Origin: Comamonas koreensis
GTDB lineage: Bacteria > Pseudomonadota > Gammaproteobacteria > Burkholderiales > Burkholderiaceae_C
Direction: 5' to 3'
Assembly: GCF_014076495.1 (NCBI RefSeq)
Contig: NZ_CP043575.1
Coordinates: 4,464,001 to 4,528,000 of the forward strand
DNA length: 64,000 nucleotides
The number at the start of each line of letters is the position of its first letter. Within the stretch, counting starts at the first letter, position 1. Below are positions 45,391 through 53,883 of the stretch, piece by piece. The translations under genes and the position numbers were made by a program. The notes below the pieces were generated by a model that worked only from the letters and a program-made list of their open reading frames with translations, made no database searches and was not told the DNA's origin.

Positions 45391-46557
45391 ATGCCTGTCT
45401 CATTGCTGGCACTCGCCGCCGGTGCCTTTGGCATCGGCACCACCGAATTCATCATCATGGGCCTGCTCACCCAGGTCAGCCAGGACCTGGGCATCAGCAT
45501 CCCCACGGCCGGCACCCTGATTTCCGGCTACGCCTTTGGCGTGGCCATCGGCGCGCCCGTGCTCACCCTGGCCACGCGCCACTGGCCGCGCAAATGGCTG
45601 CTGCTGGGCCTGATGCTGATCTTTATCGCGGGCAACATCACTGCGGCCATGGCCCCCAGCTATGGCTGGCTGATGGGCGCGCGCATGCTCACCTCGCTCA
45701 CCCATGGCACCTTCTTTGGCGTGGGGGCCGTGGTGGCTACCGGCCTGGTCGCCAAGGACAAGCAGGCCTCGGCCATTGCGCTGATGTTCTCGGGCCTGAC
45801 CCTGGCCACCTTGCTGGGCGTGCCGGCCGGCACCTGGATCGGCCAGCATTTTGGCTGGCGCATGGCCTTTGCCGCCGTGGCCGTGATCGGCGTGGTCGCG
45901 CTGGGCATTCTGGCCGCCTTCGTGCCCAGCAAGCTCCAGCAGGCCGCACCTGCTGCGCTGCGCGATGAGCTGTCCATCCTGGCGAGCACGCCCCTGTGGC
46001 TGGGCCTGGGCATGACGGTGTTTGGCTTTGGTGGTGTGTTTGCGCTCTACACCTATGTGGAGCCGCTGCTCTCGCAGATCACCCAGATGGGAAACACCGG
46101 CGTGGCGCTGAGCCTGCTGCTGTTTGGCGCCGGCTCGGCCGTGGGCAATATTGCCGGCGGCAAGCTGGCCGACCGGGGCGTGGTGCGCGCGCTATGGATC
46201 ACCCTGGGCGCCCTGGTGGCCGTGTTGTTGGCGGGCCGCTGGGCCTTTGGCATCTCGGCTGCCGTGGCCATGGCCTATGTGACCGTGCTGGGTGTTGTCG
46301 CCTTTGCCACCGTCGCCCCCATGCAGATGCGGGTGATGCAAGGCGTGGGCAGCCAGGGTGCGACGCTGGCCTCCAGCCTGAACATTGCGGCCTTCAATCT
46401 GGGCAATGCGCTGGGTGCCTGGGTGGGCGGCAGCCTGATTGCCGGCGCAGGCCTGCTGTCGATCATCTGGGGCGCTGCAGCGCTGTCGGCCATCGGCCTG
46501 GTGCTGGTGGCAATGGGCCAGCGCCGCAGCCCTGCCGCTGCACTGCAGACGGCCTGA
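45391..46557 (+). CDS. MFS transporter of the DHA1/AraJ type
   Basis: 388 residues with 12 expected helices. The N-terminus begins PVSLLALAAGAFGIGTTEFIIMGLLTQVSQDLG, the signature of the AraJ/NepI/SotB subgroup (TxxF-like helix 1). Helix 2-3 loop and helix 4-5 motifs (GARMLTSLTHGTFFGVG; GTWIGQHFGWRMAFAAVAV) agree. An AAGGAA site lies 7 bases before the ATG at 45391. It would export sugars, drugs or other small molecules by proton antiport; the substrate is not predictable. It is divergent from the LysR gene. Confidence 0.9.
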   Translation: MPVSLLALAAGAFGIGTTEFIIMGLLTQVSQDLGISIPTAGTLISGYAFGVAIGAPVLTLATRHWPRKWLLLGLMLIFIAGNITAAMAPSYGWLMGARMLTSLTHGTFFGVGAVVATGLVAKDKQASAIALMFSGLTLATLLGVPAGTWIGQHFGWRMAFAAVAVIGVVALGILAAFVPSKLQQAAPAALRDELSILASTPLWLGLGMTVFGFGGVFALYTYVEPLLSQITQMGNTGVALSLLLFGAGSAVGNIAGGKLADRGVVRALWITLGALVAVLLAGRWAFGISAAVAMAYVTVLGVVAFATVAPMQMRVMQGVGSQGATLASSLNIAAFNLGNALGAWVGGSLIAGAGLLSIIWGAAALSAIGLVLVAMGQRRSPAAALQTA

Positions 46558-46561
46558 GCTA

Positions 46562-47539
46562 TTACCCCAGCAGGCGCGCCAAGGTGAGCAGCGCCAAGAG
46601 CAGCATCCAGACCACGACGGAGCGCCACACCAGGCCCACCACGCTGCGCAGGTGGGCCACTTCCGGGTCACGGCCGGGGGTGGTGGCGCCATCGCCCTGG
46701 ATCTGCAGGGGCGCGGCGGCATCGATATCGACGCTGCGGGCGCGCAAGGCCACCCCGCCCAGGCGGATGTCGATGGCACCGGCGGTCGCGGCCAGGATCA
46801 CGCCATCGTTGTCATTGGGGAAATGCTGGGTCTGAAAGCGCCAGCCGTCGATGGCCTCTTCAAAATTGCCCACCACGGCAAAGCTCAGCGCCGTGAGCCG
46901 GGAAGGCAGCCAGTCCACGATGGACCAGGCCTTGGCCGCAACCGTCTCGAAAGCGCCTTGCACCATGACCGCGGGCTGCACCGATGGGCGCGCAAAGCGC
47001 GAGGCGTATTCAGCCATGCGGAAAAACACCGCGCCGGCAGGCCCCAGGCCCAGTGCCGAGCCGATGGAGTAGCAGGCCAGCACGCCAAACACATGGCGGT
47101 GCGCGGCCAGCACCGAGTACTCGATCACATGGCGCACGATCTCGCGGCGCGGCAGATCATCGGCGTTGACCTGCTGCCAGTCGGCCAGGTACTGGCGCGC
47201 CTGGTCCTCATCGCCGGACTCCAGCGCATGGCGGATGCGCGTGAAATGGTGGCTGAACTGGCGAAAGCCCAAGGTCACATACAGCACCAGCACATGCCAG
47301 GCCATCGCCAGGGGCCAGCCCACCAGGGCCACCAGCAGCCAGTGCATGCCCATGGCCAGGGCCGTGGGCAGCAGTACCGCCACGCTCCAGGCCAGCCAGC
47401 CGTGGCGCTGCTCGCCGGCATCGAGGTTGCGGCTGAGCCATTGCACCCAGGCCCGCACACCGGCATAAACCGGATTGTCGCGAGACAGGGATTTGGCCTG
47501 CTCCAGCAGCAGGGCCATCAGCGTGGCGAAAAAACTCAT
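46562..47539 (-). CDS. CobD/CbiB family membrane protein (orphan)
   Basis: 325 residues with about four hydrophobic segments, including SWSVAVLLPTALAMGM-like and the C-terminal WMLLLALLTLARLL. Motifs recalling CbiB are RQYLADWQQVNADDLPRREIVRHVIEYSVLAAHRHVFGVL and GPAGAVFFRMAEYAS. True CbiB condenses adenosylcobyric acid with an aminopropanol group. Here no cobalamin genes are present, and the gene precedes a Nudix hydrolase, which is also typical of Comamonadaceae; the function may be related to AmpE-like proteins. The stop is 5 bases from the convergent MFS gene. Confidence 0.7.
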   Translation of the reverse strand: MSFFATLMALLLEQAKSLSRDNPVYAGVRAWVQWLSRNLDAGEQRHGWLAWSVAVLLPTALAMGMHWLLVALVGWPLAMAWHVLVLYVTLGFRQFSHHFTRIRHALESGDEDQARQYLADWQQVNADDLPRREIVRHVIEYSVLAAHRHVFGVLACYSIGSALGLGPAGAVFFRMAEYASRFARPSVQPAVMVQGAFETVAAKAWSIVDWLPSRLTALSFAVVGNFEEAIDGWRFQTQHFPNDNDGVILAATAGAIDIRLGGVALRARSVDIDAAAPLQIQGDGATTPGRDPEVAHLRSVVGLVWRSVVVWMLLLALLTLARLLG

Positions 47540-47586
47540 GGACAGTGATCATACCGGCTGTGATGTATCACACAAGCCGTTACAAA

Positions 47587-48330
47587 CTAGGAAGCGGGTG
47601 GAAAGGCCAAAAACCGGTACAAATTGCGCAGCATGCTGGCCGTTGCCCCCCAGATAAAGCGCTGCTGGCCCGATGCGGGATCGTCATAGGGCATCGACAG
47701 CCAGCGCCGGCTGAACTCGGGTGTATCGAGCTGCTGCCAGCGGTGGTGCGCAGGGTTCATCAAGAAGGACAGCGGCACCTCGAACACCTCGTCCACCTCG
47801 CCCGGGTTGGCCTGCAGGCTAAGCGGTGGCTGCACCAGCCCGACGATGGGCGTCACCTCAAAGCCCGAGCCGGTCGCGTACTCGGGCAGGCGGCCAATGA
47901 TTTCAACCCGCTCGCGCGCCAGTCCCACCTCTTCCCAGGCCTCGCGCAGCGCGGTGTCGTTGATATCACGGTCCTCCGGGTCCTGGCGGCCGCCAGGAAA
48001 GGCAATCTGCCCCGAATGGTTCGTCAGGCCGGCGCTACGCTGGGTCAGCAGCACATGCATCTCCTGGCGCTGCACCAGTGCTACCAGCACGGCGGCCTTG
48101 GCCGGGGGCCGGTCCGTCCAGCTGCGCTCGCGGAAGATTTCCGGCTCACCGCCATGGGGATGGGCGACAAAAGCCTGGCGCAGCGAATCGGCCCGCAACA
48201 GGCGCGGAGCGACCGCCGGCAGGGCCGAGTCGATCTGCACGACCGGCGCGCGGCGCGGGTCCATGATGGACGACACCCGCGCAGCGGCGGCGGGCGGTGA
48301 TGAAGGCGAGAGGGAGGAGGCGTTAGACAT
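47587..48330 (-). CDS. NUDIX hydrolase, CoA pyrophosphatase type
   Basis: 247 residues from the ATG at 48330; a later ATG at 48264 cannot be excluded. The Nudix box is intact: G-x5-E-x7-REAWEEVGL in GGRQDPEDRDINDTALREAW. The upstream block HVLLTQRSAGLTNHSGQIAFPGG matches the UPF0035/CoA-specific motif, pointing to cleavage of CoA to phosphopantetheine and ADP. It lies after the rplS terminator, so it is a separate unit from the ribosomal operon. It is followed by the CobD/CbiB-like gene on the same strand. Confidence 0.9.
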   Translation of the reverse strand: MSNASSLSPSSPPAAAARVSSIMDPRRAPVVQIDSALPAVAPRLLRADSLRQAFVAHPHGGEPEIFRERSWTDRPPAKAAVLVALVQRQEMHVLLTQRSAGLTNHSGQIAFPGGRQDPEDRDINDTALREAWEEVGLARERVEIIGRLPEYATGSGFEVTPIVGLVQPPLSLQANPGEVDEVFEVPLSFLMNPAHHRWQQLDTPEFSRRWLSMPYDDPASGQQRFIWGATASMLRNLYRFLAFPPAS

Positions 48331-48362
48331 AGACAACAGGCAGCAAGCACGGTGGCCCATGT

Positions 48363-48396
48363 AAAAAAGCCGCCACAGCTTGCACTGTAGCGGCTT
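48363..48396 (-). terminator. Intrinsic terminator after rplS
   Basis: Stem AAGCCGCCACAG (48367-48378) with CTGTAGCGGCTT (48385-48396), one G-U pair on the minus transcript, followed by TTTTTT (A-run 48363-48368). It ends the rpsP-rplS operon. Confidence 0.9.
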
Positions 48397-48423
48397 TCAG
48401 CACTGGGCTCTGTCGCAGCGTGA

Positions 48424-48807
48424 TTACGCAGCTGCCACAGGTGCTGCCTTGCGTGCTGGCAGCTTTTCCTTGATACGAGCCGACTTGCCGCTGCGTTCAC
48501 GCAGGTAGTACAGCTTGGCACGGCGCACATCGCCGCGGCGCTTGACTTCGATACCGGCGATCATAGGGCTGTAGGTTTGGAACGTACGTTCCACGCCTTC
48601 GCCGCTGGAGATCTTGCGCACGGTGAAGCCGCTGTTCAGACCGCGATTGCGCTTGGCAATCACCACGCCTTCGTAAGCCTGCACGCGCTTGCGCGTACCT
48701 TCAACAACGTTCACACTCACGATCACGGTATCGCCAGGGGCAAATTCAGGAATGGTCTTGTTCAGGCGAGCAATTTCTTCTTGCTCGAGAATCTGGATCA
48801 GGTTCAT
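48424..48807 (-). CDS. rplS: 50S ribosomal protein L19
   Basis: 127 residues from the ATG at 48807. The core segments [55 protein letters not shown] and [18 protein letters not shown] are unmistakable L19. It binds 23S rRNA at the subunit interface. It is last in rpsP-rimM-trmD-rplS. The C-terminal extension [12 protein letters not shown] is slightly longer than in E. coli. An upstream TTG gives four extra residues but has no support. Confidence 0.98.
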   Translation of the reverse strand: MNLIQILEQEEIARLNKTIPEFAPGDTVIVSVNVVEGTRKRVQAYEGVVIAKRNRGLNSGFTVRKISSGEGVERTFQTYSPMIAGIEVKRRGDVRRAKLYYLRERSGKSARIKEKLPARKAAPVAAA

Positions 48808-48940
48808 GGTTTCATCCAACGATCATACGCGCGCCATGAATTTGGCAGCCGCGCCCGGCACGGTGTGCTGGGCATCTGCGGCGTGTTGCTTCTCTCACCA
48901 TTGAAAAAAGCGGCCGTGTAGAGGATCGTAAAACTAGCAA

Positions 48941-49717
48941 TTATAGCGGTTTTGCCAAATTTACCAAATCGGCACTGGCCAGCAGCTGCTCATCCTTGCG
49001 GCTGAGCTGCTTGCGGCTGCGCGCCCGGTCCAGCAGCTCAGGGCGGTGGATGGCCGTGTTGCGCAGGCTTTGCTCGCGGCGCCAGCGCTCGATATTGGCA
49101 TGGTGGCCCGACAGCAGGGCTGCGGGCACCGGCTCGCCCTCCCAGACCTCGGGCCGGGTGTAGTGGGGGCAATCCAACAGACCGTCGAGCGCGGGGTTGA
49201 AGCTGTCGAACTGGTGGCTGCCCTCGTCATGCAGCACACCGGGTTGCAGGCGGGCCACGGCGTCAAGCAAGGCCATCGCGGCAATCTCGCCGCCCGAGAG
49301 CACAAAATCGCCCAGGCTCAGCTGCACATCGACATGGCGGTCAATAAAGCGCTGGTCCACGCCCTCGTAGCGGCCGCACAGCAAGATGGCACCCTGCGAA
49401 TCGGACCAGCGCTGCACCTGGGCATGGTCGATACGCTCGCCAATCGGCGAGAACAGCACCAGCGGCGCGGGCTGCGCCTCGGCACGCGCTTCGCGGATGG
49501 CGGCCAGGCAGTCGGCCAGCGGCTGGGCCATCATCACCATGCCGGGGCCGCCGCCAAAGGGGCGGTCATCGACGCGGCGGTAGTTGCCTGGGGCGTAATC
49601 GCGCGGGTTCCAGCACTGCACCGCCACCTGGCCGCTGCTGTAGGCACGGCGCGTCACGCCCACCTCGACAAAGGGACCGAACAGCTCGGGGAACAAGGTG
49701 ATGATGTCAAAGCGCAT
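48941..49717 (-). CDS. trmD: tRNA (guanine37-N1)-methyltransferase
   Basis: 258 residues. A SPOUT-class trefoil-knot enzyme that methylates G37 next to the anticodon, preventing frameshifts. Seen are [11 protein letters not shown] at the start, [38 protein letters not shown] and [24 protein letters not shown], with the knot-forming region intact. A strong GGGGAGAA ribosome site precedes 49717. It is third in the ribosomal operon; the distance to rplS is 133 bases. Confidence 0.98.
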   Translation of the reverse strand: MRFDIITLFPELFGPFVEVGVTRRAYSSGQVAVQCWNPRDYAPGNYRRVDDRPFGGGPGMVMMAQPLADCLAAIREARAEAQPAPLVLFSPIGERIDHAQVQRWSDSQGAILLCGRYEGVDQRFIDRHVDVQLSLGDFVLSGGEIAAMALLDAVARLQPGVLHDEGSHQFDSFNPALDGLLDCPHYTRPEVWEGEPVPAALLSGHHANIERWRREQSLRNTAIHRPELLDRARSRKQLSRKDEQLLASADLVNLAKPL

Positions 49718-49756
49718 AGAAATTCTCCCCGCTGGCGGCCTGCGTGTCCGGCACGA

Positions 49757-50329
49757 TCAGTAGTCCGGCTGCCAGTCGACCGTGATGCGCTTGGTGGGCA
49801 GCGAGACCTCGTCGACAAAGGCGCCGACAAACGGAATCAGGCGCTCCTGCGTCTTGCCGTCTTCTTCGTAGTTCAGCACCAGCACGGTCTGGGGGCCCGA
49901 GGCCATCAGGTCGCTCACGGTGCCCAGCGCCACGCCTTCACGGTTGACCACGGCCAGACCCAGCAGGTCCACCCAGTAGTACTCGCCGTCATCGGTCTTG
50001 GGGAAATCGGCGCGCGAGATGAACACCCGCGCACCTTTGAGTTTTTCGGCCTGGTCGCGGTCGTCCACGCCCTGGGCCCAGCCCACCATACCATCGCCAT
50101 GGAAACGCGCTTGGCGCATCTCGAGCTGAGCAACGCCCTGGAAGTGGCGTGCGCCCTTCTCGGGCGGCTGGATGAACCACAGCTTGGATTTGAGCAGCGC
50201 CTGCGGGTCGGGGCTGAGGGCAATCACCTTGAACCAGCCCTTGACGCCCCAGGCATCGGCAATGCGCGCCACTTCAATGGCGTCATCGGGCAAGGTGGCA
50301 GGGCTTAACAACAACTCGGTAGCGGGCAT
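49757..50329 (-). CDS. rimM: Ribosome maturation factor RimM
   Basis: 190 residues. It contains the N-terminal RimM fold (EVARIADAWGVKGWFKVIALSPDP) and the PRC-barrel C-domain (GEYYWVDLLGLAVVNREGVALGTV; IPFVGAFVDEVSLPTKRITVDW). It binds S19 and helps assemble the 30S head. It is separated from rpsP by 103 bases that contain an intrinsic terminator, so its expression is probably lower than that of rpsP. Confidence 0.97.
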   Translation of the reverse strand: MPATELLLSPATLPDDAIEVARIADAWGVKGWFKVIALSPDPQALLKSKLWFIQPPEKGARHFQGVAQLEMRQARFHGDGMVGWAQGVDDRDQAEKLKGARVFISRADFPKTDDGEYYWVDLLGLAVVNREGVALGTVSDLMASGPQTVLVLNYEEDGKTQERLIPFVGAFVDEVSLPTKRITVDWQPDY

Positions 50330-50348
50330 GGCAGTTCAACAGGGCAAT

Positions 50349-50386
50349 AAAAAACGGGCCGCAGTGCTCATCGCAGCAGCGGCCCG
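50349..50386 (-). terminator. Internal terminator between rpsP and rimM
   Basis: Stem CGGGCCGC (50355-50362) / GCGGCCCG (50379-50386) with a 16-nt loop, followed on the minus strand by TTTTTTATT. It is placed inside the canonical ribosomal operon, right before rimM. Confidence 0.8.
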
Positions 50387-50432
50387 CATGCACGAATGGT
50401 ACCGAAGCACCACCCGTGATGAGAGAGGCAAA

Positions 50433-50684
50433 TTAAGCAGCCTTGGCAGCAGCTTGCTTGACCAGACGGTCCACGGTGGTGGAAGCCTGAGCACCAACGC
50501 TCTTCCAGTAAGCCACGCGGTCCAGAGCAACGCGCAGGCCTTCAACGCCTTCCTTGGCCAGTGGGTTGTAGAAACCCACGCGCTCGATGAACGAGCCGTC
50601 ACGGCGCACGCGCTTGTCAGCAACGACGATGTTGTAGAACGGACGGGCCTTGGAGCCGCCGCGGGAGAGTCGAATAACGACCAT
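50433..50684 (-). CDS. rpsP: 30S ribosomal protein S16
   Basis: 83 residues from the ATG at 50684, which has AAGGA 7 bases upstream. [41 protein letters not shown] is standard S16 sequence. It is first in the operon and preceded by a strong promoter (50770-50798). The open frame continues 48 bases upstream without similarity. Confidence 0.98.
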   Translation of the reverse strand: MVVIRLSRGGSKARPFYNIVVADKRVRRDGSFIERVGFYNPLAKEGVEGLRVALDRVAYWKSVGAQASTTVDRLVKQAAAKAA

Positions 50685-50769
50685 AATAATCCTTCGGGTG
50701 GTTAGTTTTCTTACCACGTTTGAGACACGCAACTAGCCACCCGGCCAGCGACACGCAGTAAAGCCGCAA

Positions 50770-50798
50770 ATTATACAAACTTATTTCAACCATGCCAA
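50770..50798 (-). promoter_or_regulatory. Sigma70 promoter of the rpsP operon
   Basis: Minus strand: TTGGCA (50793-50798), 17-bp spacer, consensus TATAAT (50770-50775). The -35 box overlaps the start codon of the divergent GNAT gene at 50792, so both units share these bases. Confidence 0.75.
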
Positions 50799-51319
50799 GT
50801 GTTCGTGCCAGCATCCCCCAGGATCTCCCCGCCATCACCCGCATTTATGCCCACCATGTGCTGCATGGCACGGGCAGCTTCGAGACCGAAGCCCCCAGCG
50901 AAGCAGAAATGTCCCGGCGCCGTGACGAGGTATTGTCGCGCCAGCTGCCCTACCTGGTCGCCGAGGACGCCGACGGCCAGATCCTGGGCTTTGCCTATGC
51001 GAACTGGTTCAAGGCCCGGCCGGCCTACCGCTTCTCGGCCGAGGACTCGATCTATGTGGCCGATGGGCAACATGGCCGGGGCCTGGGGCGCCTCTTGATG
51101 AACGCCTTGATCGACCACTGCGAGGCAGCTGGCGTGCGCAAGCTCATCGCCGTGATCGGGGACTCCAACAACGCCGGCTCGGTCGGTGTGCACCGCGCAG
51201 CCGGTTTTACCCAGGTGGGCGTGATGCGCTCGGTGGGCTGGAAATTTGGCCGCTGGTTGGATATCGTGATGATGGAAAAAACCCTGGGCGATGGCGACAA
51301 CAGCGCCCCCACCACCTAA
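50792..51319 (+). CDS. GNAT N-acetyltransferase, phosphinothricin acetyltransferase-like
   Basis: 175 residues, the usual length of Pat/MddA-type enzymes. Seen: VRASIPQDLPAITRIYAHHVLHGTGSFE at the N-terminus, the acetyl-CoA loop DGQHGRGLGRLLMNALID (motif A, R/Q-x-x-G-x-G/A-like), and SVGVHRAAGFTQVGVMRSVGWKFGRWLDIVMME at the C-terminus. Relatives acetylate phosphinothricin, methionine sulfoximine or sulfone. The ATG at 50792 overlaps the divergent rpsP promoter. The next gene is 16 bases downstream. Confidence 0.92.
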   Translation: MPSVRASIPQDLPAITRIYAHHVLHGTGSFETEAPSEAEMSRRRDEVLSRQLPYLVAEDADGQILGFAYANWFKARPAYRFSAEDSIYVADGQHGRGLGRLLMNALIDHCEAAGVRKLIAVIGDSNNAGSVGVHRAAGFTQVGVMRSVGWKFGRWLDIVMMEKTLGDGDNSAPTT

Positions 51320-51335
51320 ACACCCCCCCCACCCT

Positions 51336-51815
51336 ATGAGCCACCCCATCACCCACGCGATGCCGCGCAGCAAGAGCAAGACCCTCGCCACATGGCTGGC
51401 CTTTCTGGGCGGGCCTTTGGGCCTGCACCGCTTCTACCTGCATGGCCTGGGTGACATGGTCGGCTGGATGCTGCCCATCCCCACAGCGCTGGGCCTGTAT
51501 GGCATGGAGCGCATTGCCAGCCATGGCATTGACGACCAGGTCAGCTGGGTTCTGGTGCCGCTGCTGGGCTTTACCATTGCGGCCTGCGCACTGACGGCCA
51601 TCGTCTACGGGTTGATGGCGCCCGAGAAGTGGAACGCCCGCCACAACCCCGGCCTGCCCGAGGACGCGCTGCCCGGCCGCACCCGCTGGATGACGATCTT
51701 CGGCATCGTGGCCTCGCTCTTGATCGGCACCACGATCCTGATGGCCAGCCTGGCCTACAGCTTTGAGCATTACTTCCAGTACCAGATCGAGGAAGCGCGC
51801 AAGATTTCGCAGTAA
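51336..51815 (+). CDS. TM2-domain-like membrane protein
   Basis: 159 residues from the ATG at 51336; an ATG at 51360 is an alternative. The first helix region SKTLATWLAFLGGPLGLHRFYLHGLGDMVGW matches the TM2 domain (GxxGxHRFY). Three further hydrophobic segments follow. The start is poorly defined: a C-rich stretch precedes it and no strong ribosome site is visible. It is probably co-transcribed with the GNAT gene. The function is unknown. Confidence 0.8.
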   Translation: MSHPITHAMPRSKSKTLATWLAFLGGPLGLHRFYLHGLGDMVGWMLPIPTALGLYGMERIASHGIDDQVSWVLVPLLGFTIAACALTAIVYGLMAPEKWNARHNPGLPEDALPGRTRWMTIFGIVASLLIGTTILMASLAYSFEHYFQYQIEEARKISQ

Positions 51816-51833
51816 AGGGATAACTGTGCAAGG

Positions 51834-52769
51834 TCAGCGCGATTGCTCATTCACCTGCAGATGCGTGCGGAGAAAGCCAAACACCTGCGCCTCATAGGCC
51901 TGCGGCGCAAACTGGTGCAGATCCACATGCGCCGCGCCCGGCACCAGCCATAGCGGTTGCGGCGACTGCTGCGCCTGGCTTGCGGCCTCCGCCATCTGCC
52001 GGGTTTCAGCGGGCGGGGTGTAGCGGTCTTGCGTGCCGCCCAGTACCATCACTGGCCGGGTCCAACCGGCCAGGCGGTCGATAGGCCGCAGCTGGTGGGG
52101 ATCCAGGCCCAGGCGCAGCGGCATCTGCCAGAGCAACAACGGCGTGGCAATCGGCGCCAACGGGGTCAAGGAGCCCAGCACCGCACGCACCCGGTTGTCC
52201 ACGGCGGCCACCATGCTCGGGAACACGGCTTCGAGCACCACCGCATCGGGCAGCCGCGCCAGCTCCGCCATCAATAGCCCGGCGCCGCCGAGCGATGCGC
52301 CGATCACTGCCACCCTCTCCGTCGGCTGCTGCGCCTGCAACCAGGCCAGCGCAGCGGCAATGCCCAGGCCCTCCCGGGGCCCGAAGGACAGTATCTCCCC
52401 ATCGCTTTGGCCATGGGCCGGCAAATCGATCAGCAGCACCCCATGGCCGCGCGCATGCAGCGCCAGCGCCCGGGGCAGCATCGCACGCCGGTCAGCGCGC
52501 ACACCGTGCAGCAGCAGCACGGCACCCTGCCCGGGCGTGCCCGCTGCATACCAGCCCCGCACCATGCCTTGCGCCGTGGCGATCTCGACGGCGTTGGCAC
52601 CCAGCGCCGCCGGGGGCTCAGCGATCTGCTGGCGGTAGGGCTGCGAAAGCCAGCCTGCCGCCCACCAGGCCAGCGCCAGTACCACCAGCATCAATACGGC
52701 CAGTGCAGCCGCAACCCAGGCCAGCGGATGCAGCGAAAAGATCGAAGGGGTCAGTGCGGGGTCGGTCAT
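51834..52769 (-). CDS. Alpha/beta hydrolase, membrane-anchored
   Basis: 311 residues from the ATG at 52769. An N-terminal hydrophobic helix (LAWVAAALAVLMLVVLALAWWAAGWL) suggests a membrane anchor. The hydrolase fold shows LLLHGVRADRRAMLPRAL with the oxyanion HG, nucleophile Ser in VIGASLGGAGLLM, the acid in VLGGTQDRYTPP and His in PGAAHVDLHQF. The pattern resembles the DUF1749/BAAT-like serine hydrolases used as esterases or peptidases. It is a single gene between convergent and same-strand neighbours. The substrate is unknown. Confidence 0.88.
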   Translation of the reverse strand: MTDPALTPSIFSLHPLAWVAAALAVLMLVVLALAWWAAGWLSQPYRQQIAEPPAALGANAVEIATAQGMVRGWYAAGTPGQGAVLLLHGVRADRRAMLPRALALHARGHGVLLIDLPAHGQSDGEILSFGPREGLGIAAALAWLQAQQPTERVAVIGASLGGAGLLMAELARLPDAVVLEAVFPSMVAAVDNRVRAVLGSLTPLAPIATPLLLWQMPLRLGLDPHQLRPIDRLAGWTRPVMVLGGTQDRYTPPAETRQMAEAASQAQQSPQPLWLVPGAAHVDLHQFAPQAYEAQVFGFLRTHLQVNEQSR

Positions 52770-52841
52770 GCCTTGGCCAAAAATCAAAACGGCTGGCAGA
52801 TCATATCCGCCAGCCGCCTTTTGGCTATCGCACTGCGACCA

Positions 52842-53852
52842 TCAATAGAGCTGCAGGCTCACCCAGTAGGCAAAGGCCGCCACAAAGGCGCTGGCCGGGA
52901 TGGTCAGCACCCAGGCCCAGACGATATTGCCGGCCACACCCCAGCGCACTGCGCTCATGCGCTGGGTCGAGCCCACGCCGACGATGGCGCCGGTGATGGT
53001 GTGCGTGGTCGACACGGGGATACCCAGCGCGGTGGCGATGAACAAGGTCATCGCGCCACCGGTTTCGGCGCAGAAGCCGCCGACGGGCTTGAGCTTGGTG
53101 ATCTTCTGGCCCATGGTCTTGACAATGCGCCAGCCACCAAACATCGTGCCCAGTCCAATGGCCGCATAGCACGAGATGATGGCCCAGGCAGGAGGATCGG
53201 CATCGTTGGGCGATGCGTAGCCGGTGGACAGCAGCAGCAGCCAGATGATGCCGATGGTCTTTTGCGCATCATTGCCGCCGTGGCCCAGGCTGTAGGCACC
53301 GGCAGAGACCAGCTGCAGACGGCGGAACCACTTGTCGACCCGGCCCGGCGTGGTGCGGCGGAACAGCCAGGCCACGATCACCATCATGATCGAGCCGAGC
53401 AAAAAGCCCAGCACCGGAGAGACAAAGATGAAGGCCACCGTCTTCCAGATGCCGCTGGCGACCAGCGCGCCCGAGCCCGCCTTCGCAATCACCGCGCCCA
53501 CGATGCCGCCGATCAGCGCATGCGAGGAGCTCGACGGGATGCCGTAGTACCAGGTGATCAGGTTCCAGGCGATGGCGCCCACGAGGGCGCCAAAGATCAC
53601 ATGGGTGTCGACAATGCCCGGGTGAACAATGCCTTTGCCGATGGTCGCCGCCACGCTCAGGTGGAAGACAAAGATCGCGACAAAGTTGAAAAATGCCGCA
53701 AACACCACCGCTTGGGTGGGCTTGAGCACGCCAGTAGAGACAACGGTCGCAATCGAATTGGCCGCGTCATGAAACCCGTTCATGAAGTCGAACAAGATGG
53801 CCAGCGCCACCAGCACGACAATCACCCACAGGGCTGTTTGCATCGGTTCCAT
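52842..53852 (-). CDS. pit: PiT-family inorganic phosphate transporter
   Basis: 336 residues, ten or so helices. The two PiT signatures are present: FMNGFHDAANSIATVV near the N-terminus and GHGGNDAQKTIGIIW in the second half; also GIPSSSSHALIGGIVG and PVSTTHTITGAIVGVGST. It imports phosphate (or metal-phosphate) with protons. It lies 31 bases after the DUF47 gene on the same strand, the standard DUF47-pit pairing. Confidence 0.96.
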   Translation of the reverse strand: MEPMQTALWVIVVLVALAILFDFMNGFHDAANSIATVVSTGVLKPTQAVVFAAFFNFVAIFVFHLSVAATIGKGIVHPGIVDTHVIFGALVGAIAWNLITWYYGIPSSSSHALIGGIVGAVIAKAGSGALVASGIWKTVAFIFVSPVLGFLLGSIMMVIVAWLFRRTTPGRVDKWFRRLQLVSAGAYSLGHGGNDAQKTIGIIWLLLLSTGYASPNDADPPAWAIISCYAAIGLGTMFGGWRIVKTMGQKITKLKPVGGFCAETGGAMTLFIATALGIPVSTTHTITGAIVGVGSTQRMSAVRWGVAGNIVWAWVLTIPASAFVAAFAYWVSLQLY

Positions 53853-53883
53853 GGAAGTTCAGTCTCCTGCTTGCTGCAACGGA

